Source of the DNA: Mesorhizobium mediterraneum
Lineage (GTDB): Bacteria > Pseudomonadota > Alphaproteobacteria > Rhizobiales > Rhizobiaceae
Length of the DNA: 64,000 nt
NCBI RefSeq assembly: GCF_002284565.1
Contig: NZ_NPKI01000011.1
Coordinates: 538,756 to 602,755, forward strand
Reading direction: 5' to 3'
Below, piece by piece: positions 1 to 8,043 of the stretch. How positions within the stretch are numbered: position 1 is the first letter of the stretch; the number at the start of each line of letters is the position of its first letter. The position numbers and the translations under genes were made by a program. The notes under the pieces were generated by a model. It was not told the DNA's origin. It ran no database searches and saw only the letters and a program-made list of their open reading frames with translations.

Positions 1-178
1 GGACGTAGCCAGCCGGATCCGGCATCTCGCAGACGTCGCGCACGGTTGGTGCCATGCTCGACGTGATGTCGAAGACAGTGCCGTCGCGAACCGTGACCAC
101 CAGCGGATGGGACCTATCGCTTGTCCGGGCGCGGCCGATGAAGAGGCCCTCGTCGGGCAGGAGAGTGGTGTTCGTCAT
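1..178 (-). CDS. Fumarylacetoacetate hydrolase family protein, N-terminal part
   Basis: Reading leftward from an ATG at 178, preceded by an AGAGGA ribosome-binding site, an open frame runs off the left edge of the window. About 59 residues are visible, beginning MTNTTLLPDEGLFIGRA. The pattern of an early GRA motif, a short strand, VRDGTVFDIT and APTVRDVCE resembles the N-terminal domain of FAH-fold hydrolases acting on acylpyruvates or 2-keto-3-deoxy sugar acids. The catalytic metal-binding half lies outside the window, so the substrate cannot be judged. It is divergent from the amine oxidase at 452. The 273-bp gap between them holds a palindrome that could regulate either gene. Confidence 0.6.
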   Translation of the reverse strand, partial: MTNTTLLPDEGLFIGRARTSDRSHPLVVTVRDGTVFDITSSMAPTVRDVCEMPDPAGYV

Positions 179-384
179 GGCTACGGTCCTCTGCTGTCTT
201 GTTCTGCTGTGACGGTCGTCACTGTCGGACCAATGGTTCATCAAAAGCCTGGCCCGCGGCGGCGGCACTTTCAACAAATTCCCGCCAAAGGTCTATCCCG
301 TTCCTCGCGGTCGAGCCATCCGCTGTATTTCGCATCGCCGGACGTCATCCATTTCAATCCGCTGATGCCGAGATCAAAACGCTC

Positions 385-400
385 TTTCAAAATCATGAAA
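385..400. promoter_or_regulatory. Candidate operator TTTCA-N6-TGAAA (site 1)
   Basis: The sequence TTTCAAAATCATGAAA is a palindrome with 5-bp arms and a 6-bp spacer. The same arrangement occurs at 1761-1776 in front of the transporter operon. A further imperfect inverted repeat with arms ATGAAATC and GATTTTCAT spans 395-419. The XRE-cupin regulator encoded at 4826 is the obvious candidate to bind it (inference). Nothing else is recognisable in the 179-451 gap. Confidence 0.45.
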
Positions 401-451
401 TCGTCACTAGGATTTTCATTTGACGAAACCCATTTCAGGTGACCTTTGCCC

Positions 452-1729
452 GTGCCGTTTTCCGATCCGATCTGGCAGAAGCCGCCGGCGGCCCCTGCGT
501 TCCAGTCGCTTTTTCCCGGCGGGCAACGTGTCGATGTCGTTATCGTCGGTGGCGGGATCCTCGGTCTGTCGACTGCCTTGCATGCAGCCCGGCTTGGGCT
601 TGCCGTGCAGGTGCTGGAAGCCGGCGAGATCGGCCAGGGCGCATCGGGCCTGAATGGCGGCCAGGTGATCCCCGGCCTTAAATATGATCCGGAATGGCTG
701 CTGGAGCATTTTGGCCCCGACCGCGGCGAGATCCTCGTCAATTTTGCCGCCTCGACGGCGGACGCCGTCTTCGAATTGATCCGCGACGAGAAACTGGCGG
801 TGCCGTTCGTTCGCAACGGCTGGATCCAGGCAGCGCACACCGAGACGGCGCTGAAGGCGGCGGCGAACAGGGACCGCCAGTGGCAGGCCCGCGGCGCCGA
901 TGTCCGGCTTCTGAGCCGGACCGAGATCGCCGCGTTGACTGGCGCGCAGGGCTATCTCGGCGGCTGGCTCGACCGCCGCGCCGGCGTTATCGATCCGCTT
1001 GCCTACACGTCGGAGCTGGCACGGATCGCCTCGGCCGCAGGCGTGAAGATTGCCGAGCGCCAGAAGGTGATACGCCTCGACAAGAACGCCGGCCTGTGGC
1101 GCATCTCGACGGAAGGCGGCGCCGAATTGCAGGCGAAAGCGGTCATTCTGGCGACGAACGCATATACCAGCGATTTGCTCCCCGGTCTCGCCGAGACAAT
1201 CGTTCCGCTGCACTCCTTCCAGATCGCGACAGCGCCGCTGCCGCCCGATGTGGCAGCCGGGATTCTGCCGGAGGGGCAAGCGGTTTCGGACTCGCGCCGC
1301 ATCCTCGTTTATTACCGCAAGAGCGCCGACGGGCGGCTGGTGCTTGGCGGGCGCGGCCGGATGGCGCTGCCGACCAGCGAAGGTGACTGGGCGCATCTCG
1401 AGCGCGCGCTGCTCCGGCTCTATCCGGCGCTGTCCGGCGTCGCCATCGAAAAGCGCTGGTTTGGCCGGGTGGCGATGACGCCGGATCACCTCCCGCATAT
1501 CCACGAGCCCGAGCAGGGCCGGCTGGCCGTGGTCGGCTGCCAGGGCCGTGGCGTCGGCCTGATGACCGCGCTTGGCGAGCGCATCGCTGGTTATCTGGCG
1601 AGCGGTGATGCCAGGCAATTGCCATTCCCGGTCTCTCCGATCCGGCCGATCCCGTTCCACGCCTTTCGGCAGATCGGCGTTGCCGCGACGATCGCTTGGT
1701 ATCGTATGCTGGATGCATTCGAGCGCTGA
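452..1729 (+). CDS. FAD-dependent amine oxidase, PuuB/OrdL type (DAO family)
   Basis: This is a FAD-linked oxidoreductase of the DAO family, probably oxidising gamma-glutamylputrescine or a related amine. The dinucleotide-binding GGGILG is at residues 33-38, followed by the ASGLNGGQ motif that corresponds to ASGRNGGQ in gamma-glutamylputrescine oxidases. Near the C-terminus, GCQGRGVGLMTALGE is the usual second FAD-contact region. The GTG at 452 lies 9 bases after AGGTGA (437-442) and is preferred. A TTG at 446 would add two residues but sits too close to that site. At 425 residues the length is normal. The polyamine transporter genes follow on the same strand, which supports a polyamine substrate. 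The exact substrate is inferred. Confidence 0.8.
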   Translation: MPFSDPIWQKPPAAPAFQSLFPGGQRVDVVIVGGGILGLSTALHAARLGLAVQVLEAGEIGQGASGLNGGQVIPGLKYDPEWLLEHFGPDRGEILVNFAASTADAVFELIRDEKLAVPFVRNGWIQAAHTETALKAAANRDRQWQARGADVRLLSRTEIAALTGAQGYLGGWLDRRAGVIDPLAYTSELARIASAAGVKIAERQKVIRLDKNAGLWRISTEGGAELQAKAVILATNAYTSDLLPGLAETIVPLHSFQIATAPLPPDVAAGILPEGQAVSDSRRILVYYRKSADGRLVLGGRGRMALPTSEGDWAHLERALLRLYPALSGVAIEKRWFGRVAMTPDHLPHIHEPEQGRLAVVGCQGRGVGLMTALGERIAGYLASGDARQLPFPVSPIRPIPFHAFRQIGVAATIAWYRMLDAFER

Positions 1730-1760
1730 TTTCATGCCGGCGCAGGAAACAGCTTGACAG

Positions 1761-1776
1761 TTTCACGATTATGAAA
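1761..1776. promoter_or_regulatory. Candidate operator TTTCA-N6-TGAAA (site 2)
   Basis: TTTCACGATTATGAAA matches the palindrome at 385-400 in arms, spacer length and part of the spacer (AT-ATGAAA). It starts 3 bases after a CTTGAC (1753-1758) that could be a -35 element, although no convincing -10 follows. It lies 27 bases upstream of the first permease start, so a bound protein would block transcription or initiation. Confidence 0.45.
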
Positions 1777-1802
1777 AAATCTTAGGCGATTTCAAAATTT
1801 CG

Positions 1803-2702
1803 ATGGGCAATCCGATGTCGACCATCGTTGCAACGCAGCCGCTGCCGGAATCCCGGTTTTCGCCGGGTTTCCGGTTGGCCATGCTGCTGCCGGGCGGACT
1901 GGTCACCTTCTTCCTGATCCTGTTTGCCCTCGGCCTCGTGCTTTTCCTCGCCTTTCGCGGCAATGACGGTTCGCTGCTGGGCGCCGGTTTCACTTTTGCG
2001 AATTTCACCACGGTGGCGTCCGACCCGCTGTACTGGACGGTGACGCTGCGCTCGCTGGCTATCGCCGGTCTGGTGACGCTGGCAACGGTCGTCACCGCCT
2101 ATCCCGTCGCCTGCTATCTTGCCTTCCACGCCGGCCGGCGGCGCGGCCTGCTGTTGTTTCTGGTGACACTGCCGTTCTGGACCAGCTATCTCCTGCGCGT
2201 CTTCGCCTGGAAGATCGTGCTCGCCTACAATGGCGTGCTGAACTCGGCGCTCATCGAAAGCGGTATCTGGTCCGAGCCGACATTGGCGTTTCTCAACACA
2301 CCGGCCGCCGTCGTCGTCACGCTGGCTCACGCCTACGCGCCATTCGCCATCCTGCCCATCTACGTGGCACTGGATACCATCCCCAAATCGCTGCTCGAAG
2401 CCGCCTCCGATCTCGGCGCCAGGCCGTTCACCAGCTTCCGCCGCGTCGTGCTGCCGAACTCGATGCCAGGGGTGCTGGCGGCGGCCCTCGTCGTCTTCGT
2501 GCCGACGGTTGGCGACTATGTCACCCCGGCGCTGGTCGGCGGCCCTGCCAGCACCATGATCGGCACGCTGATCCAGGCCCAGTTCGGCAAGGCCAATGAC
2601 TGGCCGTTTGGCGCAGCACTCGCTGTCGCCGTCATGCTGGTCATCCTCGCCGTGGTGCTGGTCGTGCGTTTCGCCGACCGCAGGTTTGGCAGCCGGACAT
2701 GA
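1803..2702 (+). CDS. ABC transporter permease, spermidine/putrescine type (PotB-like)
   Basis: An inner-membrane permease of the BPD_transp_1 family, 299 residues, with about six hydrophobic segments beginning near residue 20. The EAA loop reads EAASDLGARPFTSFRRVVLPNSMPG, matching the coupling-helix region that docks on the ATPase. It is the first gene of permease-permease-binding protein, and its stop overlaps the next start as ATGA at 2699-2702, so the two permeases are translationally coupled. PotB-like permeases pair with a PotC-like partner, as here. Substrate assignment to polyamines rests on the binding protein and the neighbouring amine oxidase. Confidence 0.85.
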   Translation: MGNPMSTIVATQPLPESRFSPGFRLAMLLPGGLVTFFLILFALGLVLFLAFRGNDGSLLGAGFTFANFTTVASDPLYWTVTLRSLAIAGLVTLATVVTAYPVACYLAFHAGRRRGLLLFLVTLPFWTSYLLRVFAWKIVLAYNGVLNSALIESGIWSEPTLAFLNTPAAVVVTLAHAYAPFAILPIYVALDTIPKSLLEAASDLGARPFTSFRRVVLPNSMPGVLAAALVVFVPTVGDYVTPALVGGPASTMIGTLIQAQFGKANDWPFGAALAVAVMLVILAVVLVVRFADRRFGSRT

Positions 2703-3577
2703 GCGCGGCGCGCATAGACGCAAAGAAAGGTGGGAGTTGGCTCGGCGCCTACGTGCTTGTCTATCTGGTATTCCTCTATTTGCCGGTATCGCTGATCCCG
2801 CTTTTCTCCTTCAATGCTTCGATCCAGGCGGCGTTTCCGCTGCAAGGCTTCACGTTTGAATGGTACGCGACGCTGTTCGGCAATTCGGCGCTGTCCGGCG
2901 CTCTTGCCAACAGCCTCGTCATCGGCGCGATTGCCGCCACCGGCGCGACGCTTTGCGGCATCACCGTGTCCTATATGGACCTCTACGGCCGCTCGCCGCT
3001 TGCCCTCACGATCAGCGCCATCGCGCGGCTGCCGATCCTGATCCCCGGCGTCATCGTCGGTATCTCGCTGCTGATCCTGGTCAATCTCATCGGCTTCGGT
3101 CCGTCGCGCATCGCCATCGTCCTCGGCCACATATTGGTGGCGCTGCCGACGACGGTGGTGATCATGAAAAGCCGCTTCGCCGCTATCCCGAATACGATCC
3201 GCGAGGCCGCGCTCGATCTCGGCGCTTCCGACTGGACGACATTCAGGCGGGTCATGCTGCCGCTCAGCCTGCCCGCCATTGTGTCGGCGTTCATGCTGGC
3301 CTTCCTGACCTCCTTCGACGAGTTCATCGTCGCCTTCTTCCTGGCCGGCACCGAGCCGACGCTGCCGCTTTATATCTGGAGCCAGCTCCGATTCCCGAAG
3401 TCGCTGCCGACCGTCATGGCGCTGGGCACTGCCATCCTGGCCGTGTCCTTCGTCATCGCGGCAATTGCCGAAATCCTGCGCCATCGCGGGCTTGCCGCCG
3501 CTCAGCGGCCGGTGCCCGCCGACCTGTCCAAACCAGAAGAAACCGAAAGAGGAGAACTGCAATGGCATTCGACCTGA
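2699..3577 (+). CDS. ABC transporter permease, spermidine/putrescine type (PotC-like)
   Basis: The second permease of the polyamine importer has 292 residues and about six membrane segments. Its EAA loop reads EAALDLGASDWTTFRRVMLPLSLPA. It starts inside the stop of the upstream permease (ATGA) and its own last 16 bases overlap the start of the binding-protein gene, so the three genes form a tightly coupled unit. The charged C-terminal tail after the last helix carries no recognised domain. Confidence 0.85.
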   Translation: MSAARIDAKKGGSWLGAYVLVYLVFLYLPVSLIPLFSFNASIQAAFPLQGFTFEWYATLFGNSALSGALANSLVIGAIAATGATLCGITVSYMDLYGRSPLALTISAIARLPILIPGVIVGISLLILVNLIGFGPSRIAIVLGHILVALPTTVVIMKSRFAAIPNTIREAALDLGASDWTTFRRVMLPLSLPAIVSAFMLAFLTSFDEFIVAFFLAGTEPTLPLYIWSQLRFPKSLPTVMALGTAILAVSFVIAAIAEILRHRGLAAAQRPVPADLSKPEETERGELQWHST

Positions 3578-4632
3578 AATCGATAAATCGCAAGACAGTC
3601 CAAGCCGGATTGGCCGCCTTCGCGCTGGCGCTTTCGTCGACCGTCGCGTTTGCGGCCGACAAGCTGCAATATTTCACCTGGTCGGGCTACGAACTGCCCG
3701 ACTTCAACAAGAGCTTCCTCGTCGCACACCCCGATGGCGTAGAAGCCTCGATGTTCGGCGACGACGATGATGCCTTCACCAAGGTCAAGGCCGGTTTCCG
3801 CCCTGATGTCGCGCATCCCTGCTACGACAAGGTGGCGCGCTGGAACAAGGAAGGCCTGCTGCAGCCGATCGACACCAAGCGCATCAAGAACTGGGATTCG
3901 ATTTTCCCGGTCTTCAGGAACCTGCCCGACCTGCAGGCCGGCGACGGCAAGGTCTGGATGGTGCCGTGGGACTGGGGCAACACCTCGATCCTCTACCGCA
4001 CCGATCTCGTGAAGAACCCGGAACCGAGCTGGAACTTGCTGTGGGACAAGCAATATGCCGGGCGCATGGCGACGATCGACGCCGTCCACGACACGCCCGT
4101 GGTGGCGGCCCTTCTCGCCGGCGTCAATCCATTCGACATGACGCCGGAACAGATGCACAAGGTGGCTGAAAAGCTGCGCGAACAGCGCCCGCTGCTCTCG
4201 AACTACACCACCGACATGACCTCCGTCGAACAGGCACTGGCCAGCGGCCAGCTGGTCGCCGCCATGACCTGGAATGCGTCAGCCACCTCGCTCAAGAAGC
4301 AGGGCGTTCCGGTCGAGTTCATGAAGCCGAAGGAAGGAATGCTGACCTGGTCGTGCGGCTTCGTCATGCTCAAGGATGCCAAGAACGTCGATCTCGCCTA
4401 TGACTTCATCAACAGTCGGCTGGAGACAGATTCGGGAAAATACCTGATCCAGGCTTATGGCTACGGCAGTTCGACCAGCTCGGCCTTCGCCGCGGTGCCG
4501 AAGGAAGAACTGGAGAAACTGCAGCTGCCGTCCGATCCGGAAGTGATGCTGAAGACCACCGTCTTCACCGGGCCGATGAAACAGAATGACGAACTCGCCA
4601 AGATGTTTGAGAAGGTCAAGGCAGGCGGCTGA
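3562..4632 (+). CDS. Polyamine ABC transporter substrate-binding protein (PotD-like)
   Basis: A periplasmic binding protein of 356 residues. It has an N-terminal signal peptide (positive start, hydrophobic core, cleavage near AFA-AD at about residue 31), then a mature start LQYFTWSGYELPDFN typical of the SBP_bac_8/PotD family, where the Trp and Tyr-rich segment lines the polyamine pocket. The ATG at 3562 follows AGGAG. The open frame continues far upstream, but that part is a shadow of the permease. The gene overlaps the PotC-like gene by 16 bases. A palindromic repeat element follows at 4643, separating it from the regulator. Confidence 0.85.
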   Translation: MAFDLKSINRKTVQAGLAAFALALSSTVAFAADKLQYFTWSGYELPDFNKSFLVAHPDGVEASMFGDDDDAFTKVKAGFRPDVAHPCYDKVARWNKEGLLQPIDTKRIKNWDSIFPVFRNLPDLQAGDGKVWMVPWDWGNTSILYRTDLVKNPEPSWNLLWDKQYAGRMATIDAVHDTPVVAALLAGVNPFDMTPEQMHKVAEKLREQRPLLSNYTTDMTSVEQALASGQLVAAMTWNASATSLKKQGVPVEFMKPKEGMLTWSCGFVMLKDAKNVDLAYDFINSRLETDSGKYLIQAYGYGSSTSSAFAAVPKEELEKLQLPSDPEVMLKTTVFTGPMKQNDELAKMFEKVKAGG

Positions 4633-4642
4633 GTCTGGCCTT

Positions 4643-4790
4643 CCCTTCTCCCCTTGTGGGAGAAGGTGGATTGGCGCGCAGCGCCAAAACGGTTGAGGGG
4701 TGTTGGACGGAGTGCCGTCGGTGCCAAGCTGGAACACCCCTCATCCGACCGAGCTTCGCTCGGCCACCTTCTCCCACAGGGGGAGAAGGG
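4643..4790. repeat. 148-bp palindromic repeat element
   Basis: Two 27-bp near-identical inverted arms (4643-4669 and 4764-4790, one or two mismatches) flank a centre of about 94 bp. The arms contain TTCTCCC and GGGAGAAGG. A smaller inverted repeat, CGAGC-tt-GCTCG, lies just before the right arm. Short elements of this kind are common between rhizobial genes. It could act as a transcription terminator or mRNA stabiliser for the upstream transporter genes. No ORF is present. Confidence 0.75.
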
Positions 4791-4825
4791 AAAGCCGCCG
4801 TGCCGAAAACGAGGTCGGGAAACAG

Positions 4826-5434
4826 ATGGACATACGAAACGAAACCGCTGAAAAGCCGAAGGACGACGCCGATGTGCGGGTCGGCCGGCGCGTGCGGGCG
4901 CTCAGGCTGGGACGCAATCTTTCGCTGGCCGAGCTTGCCGCCAAGGCCGGCGTTTCGATCGGTGCGCTCAGCCAGATCGAGCGCGGCCTGTCCTCGCTTC
5001 GCGTCAAGGTGATCTGGCCGCTTGCCGCCGCGCTCGACATCGAGCCGTCGGCGCTGATCGCCGACGGCAACGATGCCGGCAACGACCTCTATTGCGTGCG
5101 CGCAAACAGCCGTCGGCAAATCCCGGTGAAATCGGAAGGCATTGCCAAGGCGCTGCTGTCGCCGCCGGCCGCCACGCTCACCGGCATGCTGGTGACGGTG
5201 GAAGCCGGCGGCGGCACCGCCGAGGCCTATGCGCACGCCGGCCACGAATTCGGGTTCGTCATGTCGGGCGAGGTCGAGCTTGTGGTCGATTCCACCACCT
5301 ATGGGCTGAAGGCCGGCGACAGCTTCGCCTTCAAGAGCACCTTGCTGCATGCCTTCCGCAATCCGGGCGTCGAGCGCTGCCAGATTCTCTGGGTCAACAC
5401 GACCAAGCCGTCCGAGGTTCGCGATGGCGCCTGA
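4826..5434 (+). CDS. XRE-family regulator with C-terminal cupin domain (PuuR-like)
   Basis: A 202-residue transcription factor with a helix-turn-helix at about residues 17-75 (RVRALRLGRNLSLAELAAKA..., then ALSQIERG, the recognition helix). A cupin sensor domain occupies about residues 110-190, with the metal- or ligand-binding strand EAYAHAGHEFGFVMSGEVEL. This architecture is that of PuuR and related repressors of polyamine or amino-acid catabolism. The gene sits between the binding protein and the ATPase and overlaps the latter by 11 bases. It probably controls the cluster through the TTTCA-N6-TGAAA sites (inference). An in-frame extension upstream runs through the repeat element and is not likely to be translated. 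Confidence 0.85.
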   Translation: MDIRNETAEKPKDDADVRVGRRVRALRLGRNLSLAELAAKAGVSIGALSQIERGLSSLRVKVIWPLAAALDIEPSALIADGNDAGNDLYCVRANSRRQIPVKSEGIAKALLSPPAATLTGMLVTVEAGGGTAEAYAHAGHEFGFVMSGEVELVVDSTTYGLKAGDSFAFKSTLLHAFRNPGVERCQILWVNTTKPSEVRDGA

Positions 5435-6509
5435 TCCTCTCGTCCGGCTGGATGCGGTGTCGAAGATGTTCCCCGGCGGCATCGTCGGTCTCGACACCAT
5501 CGATCTCGACATTGCCCGCGGCGAGTTCCTGACGTTGCTCGGACCCTCCGGCTGCGGCAAGACCACCAGCCTGCGGGTGATCGCTGGTTTCGAAAGCCCG
5601 TCAAGCGGGCGGGTGCTGCTCGAAGGCCGTGACATCACGGCACTCAGGCCGTTTGACCGGCCGGTCAACACCGTGTTCCAGGACTATGCGCTGTTTCCGC
5701 ACATGGACGTCGCCGAAAATGTCGGCTTCGGCCTGTCGCTGCGCAAGCTTTCCGGGGCAGAACAGGCAAAGCGCGTCGGCGAAGCGCTCGACATGGTTGG
5801 CCTTGCCGAAAAGCTCGGCGCCCGCGTGTCCGAATTGTCGGGCGGCCAGCGCCAGCGCGTCGCGCTTGCCCGTGCCATCGTCTGCGAACCGCGTGTGCTG
5901 TTGCTCGACGAGCCGCTATCGGCGCTCGACGCGCATCTGCGCGAACAGATGCAGGTCGAGCTGAAGCGGCTGCAGTCGCGGCTTGGCACCACTTTCGTCA
6001 TGGTCACCCACGACCAGACCGAGGCGCTGTCGATCTCCGACCGCATCGTCGTCATGAACAAGGGCCGTATCGAGCAGATCGCACCGCCGGCAGCGCTCTA
6101 CGACCGGCCCGCCACCAAATTCGTCGCCAGTTTCATCGGCACGATGAACCTGCTGCAGTCGCGTTTTGTCGGCCGTGACGGCGATCGGTTGCATTTCAAC
6201 GCCGGCGCCTTGCCGCTGGAAGCCACGTCGGAAACCGGCGAAGCACCGGGTGAAGGCGCGGTGCGAACCATCGGCGTGCGTCCGGAGGATCTTTTGGCAG
6301 CAACCGAAGCGGCGACCGGCACCGCGCCGGCGCGGGTGAGCAGCATCGTCTTTCACGGCCGCACCTTGCGCCTGCACGCCGAATTGGGGCAGGGGATACC
6401 GGTGGTGATCGACGCGCCACGCCGGGCGGAAGGTTTTCAATTCAGCGTCGGCGACGTGGCGCATATCAGCCTGCGCCGTGGCGCTAACTGCCCTATGCTA
6501 CCCAGCTAA
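5424..6509 (+). CDS. Polyamine ABC transporter ATP-binding protein (PotA-like)
   Basis: The ATPase subunit, 361 residues. Walker A GPSGCGKT is at residues 40-47, the signature is [14 protein letters not shown], Walker B VLLLDEPLSALD, and the switch His is in VTHDQTEALS. A C-terminal TOBE-like beta domain begins near residue 240 (IGVRPEDLL). This is the usual PotA/UgpC layout. The start codon lies 11 bases inside the upstream regulator gene, so the ATPase is coupled to the regulator and not to the permeases. The aldehyde dehydrogenase follows 40 bases later. Confidence 0.88.
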   Translation: MAPDPLVRLDAVSKMFPGGIVGLDTIDLDIARGEFLTLLGPSGCGKTTSLRVIAGFESPSSGRVLLEGRDITALRPFDRPVNTVFQDYALFPHMDVAENVGFGLSLRKLSGAEQAKRVGEALDMVGLAEKLGARVSELSGGQRQRVALARAIVCEPRVLLLDEPLSALDAHLREQMQVELKRLQSRLGTTFVMVTHDQTEALSISDRIVVMNKGRIEQIAPPAALYDRPATKFVASFIGTMNLLQSRFVGRDGDRLHFNAGALPLEATSETGEAPGEGAVRTIGVRPEDLLAATEAATGTAPARVSSIVFHGRTLRLHAELGQGIPVVIDAPRRAEGFQFSVGDVAHISLRRGANCPMLPS

Positions 6510-6549
6510 TCTGTTCCCTATCTTTTCCAGAAAACCGGAGCATTGCCTG

Positions 6550-7977
6550 ATGAGCAATCATCTGAACTTCTTTATCGACGGAAAATGGGTCGCGCCCGTG
6601 GTGCCGGCAACGCTGGATGTGATCGACCCGTCCACTGAAGAGGCCTACACGAAAATCTCCGTCGGCTCGAAGGCCGATGTGGATCGCGCCGTGGCTGCGG
6701 CCAAGGCGGCCTTTCCGGCCTTTTCCCAAACCAGCAAGGCCGAGCGTCTGAAGCTGCTGAAGCGCATCCTCGAGGTCTACAACGAGCGCTACGAGGATAT
6801 CGCGCAAGCTGTCTCCCAGGAGATGGGCGCGCCGATCACCTGGGCGCGCGAGGCGCAGGCCTGGGCAGGCAGGGCGCATATGGAATCCACCATCAAAGCG
6901 CTGGAGGATTACGAATTCAGCGAAAAACGCGGCGGCACCATGGTGGTCAAGGAACCGATCGGCGTCTGTGCGCTGATCACGCCGTGGAACTGGCCGCTCA
7001 ACCAGATCGTCTGCAAGGTGGCGCCGGCGATCGCCGCCGGCTGCACGGTCGTGCTGAAGCCTTCCGAGATCGCGCCGATCAGCGGCATCATCTTTTCGGA
7101 AGTGATGGAAGCGGCAGGCACGCCGAAGGGGGTCTACAACATGGTCAACGGCACCGGTCCCGACGTCGGGCAGGTCATGGCCGGCCATCCCGATGTCGAC
7201 ATGGTTTCCTTCACCGGTTCGACCCGGGCCGGCATTATCGTCGCCAAGACGGCGGCCGAGACGGTCAAGCGCGTCGCCCAGGAGCTCGGCGGCAAGTCGG
7301 CCAACATCGTGCTTCCCGACGCCGACTTCGAGGCGGCCGTGCGCAAGGGCGTCAACGCCTGTTTCGGCAACAGCGGCCAGTCCTGCGACGCGCCGACGCG
7401 CATGCTGGTGCCGGCAGCCCGCCACGACGAGGCGCTGACGATCGCCAAGAAGGCGGCCGAAGCGCACAAGGTCGGCGATCCGCGCTCAGAAGAGACCAAG
7501 CTCGGGCCGGTGGTCAGCAACATCCAGTTCGACAAGATCCAGCGGCTGATCGAGGCCGGCATCGCCGAGGGTGCTACGCTGGTCACCGGCGGCCCCGGCC
7601 GGCCGGAGCACCTCAACCGCGGCTACTATGTCAGGCCGACCGTTTTCGGCCACGTCACACCAGGCATGACCATCGAGAAGGAGGAGATTTTTGGGCCGGT
7701 GCTTTCGGTCATCTCCTATGATGACGACGACGACGCGGTGAAGATCGCCAACGACACCGTCTATGGCCTCGCCGCCTATGTGCAGTCCGGGGATATCGAC
7801 CACGCGCGAAAAGTCGCCGGCCGCCTGCGCGCCGGACAGGTCTCGATCAACTATCCGGAGTGGGACACGTTCGCGCCCTTCGGCGGCTACAAGCAATCCG
7901 GCAACGGCCGCGAATATGCCGACTGGGCGATCCATGATTTCCTCGAGATCAAGGGCATCATCGGCTACGGCGCCTAG
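6550..7977 (+). CDS. NAD(P)-dependent aldehyde dehydrogenase
   Basis: An aldehyde dehydrogenase superfamily enzyme of 475 residues. The key residues are present: the Asn of TPWNWPLNQ, the general base Glu245 in QELGGKS and the nucleophile Cys279 in NSGQSC, 34 residues apart as in the family. The C-terminal motif PFGGYKQSGNGRE is intact. The ATG at 6550 follows GGAG. Located after the amine oxidase and transporter, it probably oxidises the aldehyde released from the amine, as PuuC does in putrescine utilisation. The precise aldehyde is not visible from sequence. Confidence 0.85.
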   Translation: MSNHLNFFIDGKWVAPVVPATLDVIDPSTEEAYTKISVGSKADVDRAVAAAKAAFPAFSQTSKAERLKLLKRILEVYNERYEDIAQAVSQEMGAPITWAREAQAWAGRAHMESTIKALEDYEFSEKRGGTMVVKEPIGVCALITPWNWPLNQIVCKVAPAIAAGCTVVLKPSEIAPISGIIFSEVMEAAGTPKGVYNMVNGTGPDVGQVMAGHPDVDMVSFTGSTRAGIIVAKTAAETVKRVAQELGGKSANIVLPDADFEAAVRKGVNACFGNSGQSCDAPTRMLVPAARHDEALTIAKKAAEAHKVGDPRSEETKLGPVVSNIQFDKIQRLIEAGIAEGATLVTGGPGRPEHLNRGYYVRPTVFGHVTPGMTIEKEEIFGPVLSVISYDDDDDAVKIANDTVYGLAAYVQSGDIDHARKVAGRLRAGQVSINYPEWDTFAPFGGYKQSGNGREYADWAIHDFLEIKGIIGYGA

Positions 7978-7989
7978 CGCATGACCCGA

Positions 7990-8026
7990 ACAGCGCCGCG
8001 CGTTTAAGAAGGACGCGCGGCGCTGT
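7990..8026. terminator. Strong hairpin between convergent genes, partial copy of a repeat family
   Basis: A perfect 14-bp stem (7990-8003 with 8013-8026) and a 9-base loop lie between the convergent aldehyde dehydrogenase and GntR genes. There is no T tract, but the position suggests a bidirectional terminator. The stem ACAGCGCC...GGCGCTGT and the preceding GCGCATGACCC match pieces of the composite repeats at 19370-19474 and 48933-49038, so this seems to be a shortened copy. Confidence 0.55.
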
Positions 8027-8043
8027 AGCGTGGCCAATCCAAA

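Noticed and set aside
2860..3561. Long N-terminal extension of the polyamine binding protein
   Set aside because: This part of the frame is the out-of-frame reading of the second permease and is Arg-rich nonsense. The signal peptide begins at 3562.
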